DNA of 37,489 nt from a bacterium (GTDB lineage: Bacteria; Bacillota; Clostridia; Lachnospirales; Lachnospiraceae), in assembly GCA_028727105.1 (NCBI GenBank), contig JAQYOU010000160.1:1-37489 (forward strand), given 5' to 3'. Positions 27,136-35,443 of this stretch are shown here, piece after piece (position 1 is the first letter of the stretch; each line of letters starts with the position of its first letter). The notes below the pieces were generated by a model. The model was not told the DNA's origin. It made no database searches and worked only from the letters and a program-made list of their open reading frames with translations. Position numbers and translations under genes: made by a program.

Positions 27136-27894
27136 TTATTCGTTCTTTATCAGATCCTTTACGACTTCTCCGGCAATAATCAGACCCGCCACAGACGGCA
27201 CGAATGCAACGCTTCCCGGAATGGCACGGCGTTCGGTACACTTGTGTTCTGCGCCCGGCGGACAGATACAGTTTGCCTTACAGCTGATCGCCATGTCTTC
27301 GATAGGTGTAATGGGCTGTTCCTCGGAATAGACCACCTTCAGCTTCCTGACACCACGCTTTTTTAGTTCCCGACGCATAACCTTTGCCAGCGGACAGACC
27401 TTCGTCTTGTAAATGTCTGCCACGCGAAACTGGCTGCCATCCAGCTTATTTCCCGCTCCCATGCTGCTGATGATCGGAACCTCATGCTCCTTTGCCTTCA
27501 TGACAAGTGCAATCTTCGCCGTTACGGTATCCACCGCATCCACAACGTAATCGTATTCCTCAAAAGGAAATTCATCTGCATTTTCCGGAAGGAAAAAGCA
27601 GTTGTGTATCCGCACATCCGCATCCGGATTGATGTCTAAGATCCGCTCCTTCATCACTTCGGTCTTATATTTTCCAACCGTCTTTCGCGTAGCAATGATC
27701 TGCCGGTTCAGGTTCGTCAGACAGACCTTATCGTCATCGATCAGGTCAAAGGCTCCCACGCCGCTTCGCACCAGCGCCTCGCACACATATCCACCCACAC
27801 CGCCGATACCAAAAACCGCAACTCTTGCACCGGCCAATCGGTCCATCGCTTCTTTTCCAAGTAATAATTCTGTTCTAGAGAACTGTGTCAGCAT
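27136..27894 (-). CDS. tcdA: TcdA/CsdL-like E1 enzyme (tRNA threonylcarbamoyladenosine dehydratase)
   Basis: 252 residues from the ATG at 27894, with GGAGG 7 nt upstream; the frame's earlier ATG at 27942 lacks one. It has a ThiF/UBA-type Rossmann domain with FGIGGVGGYVCEALVRSG, DDDKVCLTNLNRQ and VDAVDTVTAKIAL. TcdA closes the t6A37 base to its cyclic form using ATP. The C-terminal cysteine-rich stretch CKANCICPPGAEHKC is typical of clostridial members. It heads a two-gene operon with the rhodanese-TtcA fusion. Confidence 0.9.
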   Translation of the reverse strand: MLTQFSRTELLLGKEAMDRLAGARVAVFGIGGVGGYVCEALVRSGVGAFDLIDDDKVCLTNLNRQIIATRKTVGKYKTEVMKERILDINPDADVRIHNCFFLPENADEFPFEEYDYVVDAVDTVTAKIALVMKAKEHEVPIISSMGAGNKLDGSQFRVADIYKTKVCPLAKVMRRELKKRGVRKLKVVYSEEQPITPIEDMAISCKANCICPPGAEHKCTERRAIPGSVAFVPSVAGLIIAGEVVKDLIKNE

Positions 27895-27971
27895 CTCTCG
27901 CCCTCCGTCTTTTTGGAGCATACAGGTCAAAACTGTACGCATCCCATCTTTTTATTCCTATCTTTTCGATC

Positions 27972-28000
27972 ATAATACTCTATTTTTGTCTTCCACGCAA
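27972..28000 (-). promoter_or_regulatory. Promoter of the tcdA operon
   Basis: TTGCGT (27995-28000), 17 bp, TATTAT (27972-27977) on the minus strand, about 80 nt before the tcdA ATG. Confidence 0.6.
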
Positions 28001-28027
28001 GGATTTTGAAGCAGTTCCATAAATCGG

Positions 28028-28759
28028 CTAATCATGCCGTTGTGTCCAATCCGCAAAGGTCTCGCAAAAACGCGCCTGAAAAGACGGCTGCTCACCATTC
28101 ATATTCAGATGGGAAATATCACCAAAACCACTCATACGAAACAGTGCGATTCCCTCTCTGCGCTCTTCGGTGACCAGCGTTGTCACAGAGCTGGGCGCTG
28201 CACAGGCGTGATGCCAGAGCACCATTGGAGAAATATCCAAAAGACGGCTTAAAAGCACGCATTCCAGTCCAAAGTGACAGAAAAATACGATTGTATCACG
28301 ATTCGCCTGCCTGACACGGTAAAAATGATCCTCTCGCTCATAGCCGTGGGACGCCAAAAGTGCATCAAAGTTTTGAATGACCCAGTCGTACTGCTTCTTT
28401 ACATCACTCTCTGTCATGACCGGATGCTCCAGCCACTTTTCATGATCGTAAAACAGCGGCTCCTTCGTCCAGTCCTGGGGCAGCCAGTCCCAGGTGATCA
28501 TTTTGCGGTCTGTCACATCCGGGCGGTGGATAGGCGCATCAAACTCCCGCAGCCACTCACATTCGGTCGCTGTCTGATGCAGCTTTTTTAGTGATGCTTC
28601 CGCCGTGTCCTTTGCACGTCCCAAGGGTGAGACATACACCTTTGTGACATCTGTTTTTGCCACCAGATCCGACAGATATTCTGCCTCCTGCCAGCCCTTC
28701 GCTGTCAGGGAATCATGTTCATAATCGGGATCTCCGTGCCTGATAATTACTATTTTCAT
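28028..28759 (-). CDS. Histidine phosphatase superfamily protein
   Basis: 243 residues. IRHGDP near the N-terminus carries the phospho-accepting His, and the second His lies in FFCHFGLE. This branch of the phosphoglycerate-mutase-like superfamily includes broad phosphatases. The central WDWLPQDWTKEPLFYDHEKW is a lineage-specific lid. No neighbour defines a substrate. GAGAGG lies about 6 nt before the ATG. A terminator separates it from the hydrogenase gene upstream. Confidence 0.88.
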   Translation of the reverse strand: MKIVIIRHGDPDYEHDSLTAKGWQEAEYLSDLVAKTDVTKVYVSPLGRAKDTAEASLKKLHQTATECEWLREFDAPIHRPDVTDRKMITWDWLPQDWTKEPLFYDHEKWLEHPVMTESDVKKQYDWVIQNFDALLASHGYEREDHFYRVRQANRDTIVFFCHFGLECVLLSRLLDISPMVLWHHACAAPSSVTTLVTEERREGIALFRMSGFGDISHLNMNGEQPSFQARFCETFADWTQRHD

Positions 28760-28778
28760 CTTTTTCCTCTCTCAAAGA

Positions 28779-28804
28779 AATTCCCGGCTGAAAAGCCGGG
28801 AATT
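28779..28804 (-). terminator. Hairpin terminator after the hydrogenase gene
   Basis: An 11-bp perfect stem AATTCCCGGCT / AGCCGGGAATT around a 4-nt loop. On the minus strand it is followed by TCTTTG, a weak T-run. Confidence 0.6.
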
Positions 28805-28832
28805 CCTAATCTTATCATTACTTCGTTTCTTT

Positions 28833-30287
28833 TTATTCGTGATCGCGATGCATAGAAAACGCGTCCATCGGATAATTCTTCAGATTACCTGTGATAGTAC
28901 GGTCATCTGCCTGTGATAACAGCTCATCACGATTCTTCTTTGCGGATGAGATCTCCTCAAAACGGCTCGGTCCTCCGACACAGCCTCCCTCGCATGCCAT
29001 ACCCTCGATGAAGTCCTCAGGCAGCTTGCCAACCTTCATGAGCAAAAGTGCCTTCTTGCAATCAGCGGCACCGTTGACGGTACATACCTTTGCATCACAC
29101 TCCTGATCGGTCTCTTTCATATACTGCAGTACAGATGCAGTCACACCGCCGGCATTTCCGTAACGCTTACCGTATACAGAAGCCTCCTGATAAGTGTTTG
29201 CCTTCGGCTCCAGAACGATCTCTTTCGCACGCAGGATCGCACGGAACTCGCTGTAGGTCAATACATAATCTGCATTTCCTTCGATCTTCTGATCCACAAC
29301 CTCCGACTTCTTTGCCACACAGGGTCCGATAAATACGGTCACTGCATCCGGATGCTGGGACTTCACATAACGGGAAACTCCACACATGGGAGATACTGTC
29401 GTAGAGATCTTATCGGACAGTTCCGGATAATGTCTGCGGATCATATTGACGAATCCCGGGCAGCAGCTGGTGGTCTTCTTCTCACCGTTTCTGTATGCTT
29501 CCAGCCACTCCTCTGCCTCACTGGAGGTTGTCATATCTCCGCCAAGACCGGCCTCGATCAGATCCTTAAATCCAAGCTTCTTTGCAGCCTCGCGGAAGCT
29601 CTGCATGGTGATACCATCACCAAACTGCCCCTCCGTTGCAGGTGCAACGATCGCATATACCTCCTTGCCCTCCGTAAGTGCGCGGATCACATCCACGATA
29701 TATGTCTTGGAACCGATGGCACCGAAGGGACAGCTGTGGATACACTGACCGCAGCGGATGCATTTCTTCTCATCGATCACGGAGATGCCAAGCTCATTGT
29801 AGGTAATGGCATTGACCGGGCATTTAAACTTACAGGGGCGCTTCAGATGTGCAATCGCGCCGTAAGGACATGCCTTTGCACACTTACCACACTCCTTACA
29901 TTTATTTGCATCGATGTGGGAACGGTGCTCTCCCGCTGAGATCGCGCCGAAATTGCAGGCGTTGATACATGCCTTTCCGATACAGTTCTGGCAGTTGTCT
30001 GTGACAACATAGCTGGAGATCGGACAGTCCTCACATGCGGAGCTGATGACCTGAATCACATTGCCGGTATCCTCTGTTCCGGGTGCTTTTCCCTCTGCAA
30101 GGCGGATACGCTGACGGATGATCTCGCGCTCCTTATACACACAGCAGCGGAACTGCGGTGTAGGTCCGGGGATCAGGTCCATCGGAATGTGATCTCTTGC
30201 CTCTTCCAAATCTCCCGCAAATGCATGCTTTGCTACTTCATAAAGTACTTCATGTTTGATCTTAATGACATTTTCGTCTGCGTACAT
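28833..30287 (-). CDS. [FeFe]-hydrogenase-like protein with ferredoxin domains
   Basis: 484 residues. The N-terminal third is rich in Fe-S cysteines (C85-C111, C130-C140, C152-C156, C176-C186). The H-cluster domain shows L1 TSCCPGF (C275, C276), L2 GPCVAKK (C323) and L3 GMACEGGCVGG (C432, C436), so all cluster ligands are present. L1 ends in F rather than W, L3 lacks the usual GGGQP ending and the SPMCGV loop is unusual, pointing to a non-group-A (group B-like) enzyme. Soluble, ferredoxin-linked hydrogen turnover or redox sensing is likely. Maturases HydEFG are not nearby. GGAGG lies 9 nt before the ATG. Confidence 0.88.
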   Translation of the reverse strand: MYADENVIKIKHEVLYEVAKHAFAGDLEEARDHIPMDLIPGPTPQFRCCVYKEREIIRQRIRLAEGKAPGTEDTGNVIQVISSACEDCPISSYVVTDNCQNCIGKACINACNFGAISAGEHRSHIDANKCKECGKCAKACPYGAIAHLKRPCKFKCPVNAITYNELGISVIDEKKCIRCGQCIHSCPFGAIGSKTYIVDVIRALTEGKEVYAIVAPATEGQFGDGITMQSFREAAKKLGFKDLIEAGLGGDMTTSSEAEEWLEAYRNGEKKTTSCCPGFVNMIRRHYPELSDKISTTVSPMCGVSRYVKSQHPDAVTVFIGPCVAKKSEVVDQKIEGNADYVLTYSEFRAILRAKEIVLEPKANTYQEASVYGKRYGNAGGVTASVLQYMKETDQECDAKVCTVNGAADCKKALLLMKVGKLPEDFIEGMACEGGCVGGPSRFEEISSAKKNRDELLSQADDRTITGNLKNYPMDAFSMHRDHE

Positions 30288-30377
30288 CTTCGTTCTCCTC
30301 CGAATCTCATTTTATACGCTAATCATACCGTAGTTTTCGCCATTTTTCTACCATTTTTTTGTCTTTAATTCAGTACA

Positions 30378-30395
30378 TTGTTATCTTTTTAACAT
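30378..30395. promoter_or_regulatory. Candidate Rex (NADH-sensing) operator upstream of the hydrogenase
   Basis: The minus strand reads ATGTTAAAAAGATAACAA, matching 12 of 14 fixed positions of the Rex consensus TTGTTAANNNNTTAACAA. It lies about 90 bp upstream of the hydrogenase ATG in AT-rich sequence, so chance is not excluded. A TAGAAA-17-TATGAT promoter may lie downstream of it. Confidence 0.4.
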
Positions 30396-30419
30396 TCAAG
30401 AACGCCTCTTTGTTCCTAA

Positions 30420-31874
30420 TCACCGTTTTCCCCAGGTTGTACGTGAAAACAGGATTAAAATAGGGAAAATTTCCAGTCGTCCTGCCAGCATATCCATGAT
30501 CAGAACAAGCTTTGAAAAAATACTGAAGCCACTGAAATTGCATGTCGGTCCAACCATTTCCAGTCCCGGTCCGATATTGTTAAAGCACGCCAGCACGGCA
30601 GACAGATTGGTTGTGACCGAAAGGCCATCCAGCGAGATCAAAAAGAAGCTCGCCACAATGATCAGTGCATAAGCTGCCAGATACGCATTGGTGTTCTCCA
30701 GCACCTTTTCCTCCACCGCCCGTCCATTCACCCGAACCACTTCCACCTTGCCCGGATGGACGATCTGGCGGACACTTCTTCGCAGTCCTTTTAATACCAG
30801 CAGCGCGCGTCCGCACTTAAATCCACCTCCGGTACTTCCCGCACAAGCACCCAGAAGCATCAGACACAACAGGATCCCTTTGGAAAAAGAAGGCCAAAGA
30901 TCAAAATCCGTTGTGGCAAATCCGGTGGTGGTCACAATACTTGCCACCTGAAAGGCCGCGTGGCGGATCGTCTCCCCAAGGGTGGCATAAAAGCCGCGCA
31001 GATTCCAGACGATCAAAACGATACTGCCGAGCACTACGCCCACATACATGCGAAGCTCCTCGTCCTTAAACACGCTCTTCACCTGCTTTAACAGCAGCAT
31101 ATAATAGCAGCTGAAATTCACACCGAACAGCAGCATAAACACGGTACACACATTTTGCAGATACGGACTGTAGCCGGCAATACTGTCATTTTTGATACCG
31201 AAGCCTCCGGTTCCGGCGGTACCGAATGCCGTACAGATAGAATCAAATAACGGCATTCCTCCGAGAAGAAGAAAAAGTATATCGAGCACCGTCAGCACCA
31301 TATACAGGATGTATAAGATCTCCGCTGTACGCTTCATACGGGGAACCAGCTTTCCAACCTTCGGTCCCGGGCTCTCCGCCCGCAGGATATGCATGGTAAA
31401 GCCTTTACTCCTCTCATCTCCGGAAGAAACCGCCAGAAGAAACACCAGTACACCCATACCGCCCAGCCAGTGACTGAAGCTGCGCCAATAAAGGATGCCC
31501 ATCGAAAGTGATTCCACCTCGGACAGGATGGAAGCTCCCGTTGTTGTAAAGCCGGAAACGATCTCAAACAGCGCATCTACATAATGCGGAATGGCTCCGG
31601 AAAGGAAAAACGGAAGTGCACCGAACAGACTGAGTACGATCCAACTGAGTCCCACACATACCAGTCCCTCCTTCGCATGAAAGCCCCTCCTTGCACCTCT
31701 CGTGGCAGTCACAAGCACACCGCCCGTCAGCATGGTGATCAGAATGGTGACAAGAAAGGCCCGTGCAGCCACCTCTTCCTGCTGAAACAAACTGATTCCG
31801 TATGCAGGCAGCATAAAGGCCGCCCCCACAAGCAAAATTTTTCCAATAAATTTCGCGATCATTTTATAATTCAT
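30420..31874 (-). CDS. trkH: Potassium uptake protein TrkH/KtrB family
   Basis: 484 residues with about ten hydrophobic segments and the repeated pore motifs of the SKT family, for example VSGFTTTGASIL and STGGGFKCGRALLV. It is the ion-conducting membrane subunit of the Trk/Ktr potassium system. The ATG at 31874, 4 nt after the trkA stop with GAGG 9 nt upstream, is preferred over the one at 31898 inside trkA. The stop is followed by only a weak hairpin. Confidence 0.92.
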   Translation of the reverse strand: MNYKMIAKFIGKILLVGAAFMLPAYGISLFQQEEVAARAFLVTILITMLTGGVLVTATRGARRGFHAKEGLVCVGLSWIVLSLFGALPFFLSGAIPHYVDALFEIVSGFTTTGASILSEVESLSMGILYWRSFSHWLGGMGVLVFLLAVSSGDERSKGFTMHILRAESPGPKVGKLVPRMKRTAEILYILYMVLTVLDILFLLLGGMPLFDSICTAFGTAGTGGFGIKNDSIAGYSPYLQNVCTVFMLLFGVNFSCYYMLLLKQVKSVFKDEELRMYVGVVLGSIVLIVWNLRGFYATLGETIRHAAFQVASIVTTTGFATTDFDLWPSFSKGILLCLMLLGACAGSTGGGFKCGRALLVLKGLRRSVRQIVHPGKVEVVRVNGRAVEEKVLENTNAYLAAYALIIVASFFLISLDGLSVTTNLSAVLACFNNIGPGLEMVGPTCNFSGFSIFSKLVLIMDMLAGRLEIFPILILFSRTTWGKR

Positions 31875-31878
31875 GATT

Positions 31879-33240
31879 CTATGCCTCAAAAATATCATTT
31901 AACTGATAGATCACCACATCACCACTGGTTACAACGATGACCGTATCTCCCTTCTCAAAGAAGGAATCACCGCCGGGGATCTCCTGATTGCCTTTGTGGG
32001 TGATACAGACGATCAATACATTTTTCTTTAAATGCAGCTTTTTCAGCGGCTCACCGATATGCCTCGTGTTGTCGTCCACACGAAACTCCAGTGCCTCTGC
32101 ATGTCCGTCCGCAATGGTATGCACCGTCTGCGCTGCCCCGGTCTGGTCACGCAGCGCACGGACATATCGAACGATCGTGTTACAGCACAGCTGCTTCGGG
32201 CTGATGGTACTTCCGATGGGCAGACGATCCAGGATGTGGGAATTATCCACACGACCCAGCTTGGTGATCACCTGCGGTACATGACGGATCGTACCCTGCA
32301 GTGAAATGACCATGTTCAGCTCATCCAGTCCCGTCATCGTCACCAGTGCATCACATTCGTCCATGCCCTCGCTCTCCAAAAGACGCTCATCGCTGGCGTC
32401 TCCATGAATGACGGTCACTCCGGGAAGCAGATTTGCCAGATGCACGCACCGGTCGTAATCCTGTTCGATCACGCGCACGGAGATCCCACTTCGCTCCAGC
32501 TGCTTTGCAAGATAATAGCAAAGACGCCCGCCGCCGCAGATCAGCACCCGCTTTACCTTATGTGTAATGATATTCAGATTTTTCAGCAGTGTTTCTAATG
32601 TATTTGTCGGCGCCGTAACAAAGATGCGGTCTCCGGCAAGCAAGGTATAATTGCCATCCGGCGCCACTGCAGAACCTTCTCGAAGTACTGCACATACAAG
32701 CACTTTACAACCTACCACCGAATCCAGATCTGCCAGTGTGTGGTTGCACAACGGACTGTCTGCATCCACACGCAGCTCCACGATCTCTACTCTGCCCTTT
32801 GCGAAGGTATCGCGCTTCAAAAAGCCCGGATATTTGAGCAGTCTCTCAATCTCAAGCGCCGCCTGCTTCTCCGGATTGATGGTCATGGACAATGGAAAGA
32901 TCTCCCGCATCTTTATGATCTGATCGGTATATTCCGGATTACGGATACGGGCGATCGTATGTAACTTCTTATTCATCCCATGCGCTGTTAAACAACAGAG
33001 CAGATTGATCTCATCCGCACTGGTCGCGGCAATGAGCAGATCTGCATCCTTCACACCTGCCTGTTCCAGCACCTCCATGGTGGCACAATTTCCCTGTACG
33101 GCCATAATGTCATACAGTTCCTCCGTAGATTCAAGCACCTTCGGATTTGCGTCGATCAGGGTGATGTCATACCCCTCGGAAGACAGCTGTCTGGTCAGCA
33201 TCGAGCCAACTTTCCCATCCCCCGCAATAATGATATTCAT
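31879..33240 (-). CDS. trkA: Trk potassium transporter regulatory subunit TrkA
   Basis: 453 residues from the ATG at 33240, with AGGAGG 12 nt upstream. It has two tandem halves, each with a TrkA-N (RCK) Rossmann domain (MNIIIAGDGKVG and VKRVLICGGGRLCYYLA) and a TrkA-C domain. It binds NAD(H) or nucleotides at the cytosolic face of TrkH and gates it. In the second half the glycine motif is GGGRLC rather than GxGxxG. It is co-transcribed with trkH. Confidence 0.93.
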   Translation of the reverse strand: MNIIIAGDGKVGSMLTRQLSSEGYDITLIDANPKVLESTEELYDIMAVQGNCATMEVLEQAGVKDADLLIAATSADEINLLCCLTAHGMNKKLHTIARIRNPEYTDQIIKMREIFPLSMTINPEKQAALEIERLLKYPGFLKRDTFAKGRVEIVELRVDADSPLCNHTLADLDSVVGCKVLVCAVLREGSAVAPDGNYTLLAGDRIFVTAPTNTLETLLKNLNIITHKVKRVLICGGGRLCYYLAKQLERSGISVRVIEQDYDRCVHLANLLPGVTVIHGDASDERLLESEGMDECDALVTMTGLDELNMVISLQGTIRHVPQVITKLGRVDNSHILDRLPIGSTISPKQLCCNTIVRYVRALRDQTGAAQTVHTIADGHAEALEFRVDDNTRHIGEPLKKLHLKKNVLIVCITHKGNQEIPGGDSFFEKGDTVIVVTSGDVVIYQLNDIFEA

Positions 33241-33330
33241 AAGAAAACCTATCCTCCTGTATTTTACTGAGACATATGATATTAAGATTGTATTTGTGTT
33301 TTTTGTCAAATATTAAAATCATATAAAGAC

Positions 33331-33358
33331 ATTATAGCATTTACCCGTTTTTCTGCAA
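33331..33358 (-). promoter_or_regulatory. Promoter of trkAH
   Basis: TTGCAG (33353-33358), 16 bp, TATAAT (33331-33336) on the minus strand. It lies just past the terminator of the preceding gene. Confidence 0.65.
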
Positions 33359-33360
33359 CA

Positions 33361-33391
33361 AAAAAAGCAGGGATTCCTCTCTGCTCTTTTT
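33361..33391 (-). terminator. Terminator of the DUF3877-ketopantoate reductase operon
   Basis: On the minus strand AGCAG and CTGCT pair around a 10-nt loop and are followed by seven T residues. The trkA promoter follows directly. Confidence 0.75.
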
Positions 33392-33431
33392 CATAATGCG
33401 AACGCCCGGATCATCCCGAAGTCGTATCCGG

Positions 33432-34895
33432 TCAGTCCTGCAGCGCACGCTGCTTCAACAGGCCATACATTTTCTCCGACACCGGAGCTGCGATGCCCAG
33501 TCTTTCTGCCTCACGCACCAGATAACCGGAAAATGTCTCGATCTCCGCCCGCTTTCCGGCGTTTAAGTCCCGCTGCAGGGAACTGGTGGCATCATCACGG
33601 TATACATGATGAAACCGGTCAAAAAACTCATCCCTGTGCTCCGGAAGAACAGCCACGCCCTTTGCCTTTGCCACCTCGTATGCCTCAGTGACCAGATCCT
33701 CAAACTCCTTTGCCTTTTGAGGATCGGCACGAAGCTGCCCGATATTGTTGTCGTAGGCAGCTGTTGCAACATTATAAGCGCAATTTAAGATATATTTGCG
33801 CCAAATCTCAAGCTCAATATCATCCGCCACCAGATGCTCCACACCTGCGCCCGTTAAAATGTCAGAAACCAGCGTAACTGCCTGCTGTTCCTCCACAGTC
33901 GCATGCTTGATGCCAATACGCATCCGCGCAAAATCTCCCTGATGAACGATCGATCCGTCTGTTCCGATAAATGCAACAATATAGATCAACGAATCTACAA
34001 CGATTCCTCTGCCAAGAGCTGCGCGCACCCGGTCTCCGGGATCCACGCCATTCATCACCGGGATCACGATGGTGTGCTCCCCCACTGCATGACGGATCTG
34101 GTCACAAGCCTCCTCCAGGGAATAGTTTTTCACGCAGAGGAAGATCACATCCTGCTCTTCCAGTTCCTGTGCGCATACAACCGCCCGGGGATGTACCGTG
34201 ATCTCTCCCCGCAGCTCACTGTGCAGGACGAGCCCCTGCTCCTTCAATGTCTTTAAGCGATCTCCTCTGGCAACCAGTGTCAGTTCCTTTTCATAAGCGG
34301 TTCCGATGGCTCCTGCCAGAAAACCGCCAACGCCACCGATGCCGACCACTGCTATTTTTCTGCTAAATAACCCGAAATCCATATAATCCTCCGGTAAAAA
34401 ACGATGATAAATGATGTGACAGCCCTCGTCCTTAAAGCAATAATAATAAGGATCTTCCCCTGCGGTAAAACGGATCATCACATCGAACTCGTCACAGTCC
34501 ATATCGGTAATGACACAGGCTGCTTCCTGTGATTCAAACAGTTCTTTGATCTGCTCCATGGTTGTGTGGTGGCTTCCGATCAGGGCTACCAGCTGTGTGA
34601 TAAATTCATTATCCGATGTCCGCGTGTGTACATACTCTGTTCCGCTTTCCGGGATCAAAAAGCAGAAGCGGTCTCCCCTATGGGAGACCTCCACCTCACC
34701 GAGCGTATCCGCTACTGCTGACGAAAAATCGGAAAGCCGATTCTGCATCTCGTCTGCACGATCGTTGCAATCGTAAAAATGCAGCAGAGATGAAAGCGGG
34801 TAATACAGTCTGACCGACTCCTTTTGATAGCCGAGCTTTGCCTGCTCCTCCTTGATCAGATCGATCAGGTTTTTTTCTAGTTTCTCATGACTCAT
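33432..34895 (-). CDS. DUF3877 domain fused to a ketopantoate reductase (PanE/ApbA) domain
   Basis: 487 residues. Residues 1 to about 175 resemble DUF3877, a domain of unknown function (MSHEKLEKNLIDLIKEEQAK, RLYYPLSSLLHFY). From 178 a complete ketopantoate-reductase-like enzyme follows, with the NADP loop VVGIGGVGGFLAGA, LCVKNYSLEEA with the conserved Lys, and the C-terminal WRKYILNCAYN helix. PanE reduces 2-dehydropantoate to pantoate, but the family includes other 2-oxo-acid reductases and no other pantothenate gene is near. It lies 42 nt after the shikimate-kinase-like gene and ends the operon before a terminator. Confidence 0.85.
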   Translation of the reverse strand: MSHEKLEKNLIDLIKEEQAKLGYQKESVRLYYPLSSLLHFYDCNDRADEMQNRLSDFSSAVADTLGEVEVSHRGDRFCFLIPESGTEYVHTRTSDNEFITQLVALIGSHHTTMEQIKELFESQEAACVITDMDCDEFDVMIRFTAGEDPYYYCFKDEGCHIIYHRFLPEDYMDFGLFSRKIAVVGIGGVGGFLAGAIGTAYEKELTLVARGDRLKTLKEQGLVLHSELRGEITVHPRAVVCAQELEEQDVIFLCVKNYSLEEACDQIRHAVGEHTIVIPVMNGVDPGDRVRAALGRGIVVDSLIYIVAFIGTDGSIVHQGDFARMRIGIKHATVEEQQAVTLVSDILTGAGVEHLVADDIELEIWRKYILNCAYNVATAAYDNNIGQLRADPQKAKEFEDLVTEAYEVAKAKGVAVLPEHRDEFFDRFHHVYRDDATSSLQRDLNAGKRAEIETFSGYLVREAERLGIAAPVSEKMYGLLKQRALQD

Positions 34896-34937
34896 TCCTG
34901 TATCTCTTTTCCTTTAATTCTGCTTTTTGTTTGCATA

Positions 34938-35438
34938 CTATCGAACCGCTTCCCGGATCATCTTCACGATCTCCCGGATCTGTCTGTTCTCACAATTGAT
35001 CGTGACATCCGCATATTTTTCATAGAGAGGAGTCCGCTCCTCCATCAGATCTGCAAGCGTCTGTCCAGGCCGGATGGAAACACCCCGCTCATTCAGATCA
35101 CCCAGACGCTCTGACAATTCTTCACAGCTCAGTTCCAGATATACCACTGTTCCGATCTGCTTTAAGTGCTCCATGGCTTCCCGTCCGTAAACCACACTTC
35201 CGCCGGTAGCGATGACACTTCGGTTTGCGCTGATTTTGGCATTCACACGGTTTTCCACCTCATTGAACCCGTCCAGTCCGCGTTCCCCGATGATCTCATG
35301 CAAAAGCTTTCCCTCCTGCTCCTGGATCAAAAGGTCACTATCCACAAAGGAATAGCCCAGATTTTTTGCAAGCACGACACCTACCGTGCTTTTGCCCACA
35401 CCGGGCATTCCGATCAGTACAATATTATCGTATTTCAT
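34938..35438 (-). CDS. Shikimate-kinase-like P-loop kinase
   Basis: 166 residues, the length of AroK. P-loop GMPGVGKST at 10-18, D33 and D35 in FVDSD, and R135 in ERTPLY match shikimate kinase. Two positions that normally hold shikimate differ: the FRxxE motif reads FNEVE (N59 instead of Arg), and the GGG turn reads TGGSVV. The substrate may therefore not be shikimate. It starts 5 nt after the ABC binding protein gene, and no other aromatic-pathway gene is near. Confidence 0.8.
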   Translation of the reverse strand: MKYDNIVLIGMPGVGKSTVGVVLAKNLGYSFVDSDLLIQEQEGKLLHEIIGERGLDGFNEVENRVNAKISANRSVIATGGSVVYGREAMEHLKQIGTVVYLELSCEELSERLGDLNERGVSIRPGQTLADLMEERTPLYEKYADVTINCENRQIREIVKMIREAVR

Positions 35439-35443
35439 AGTTC

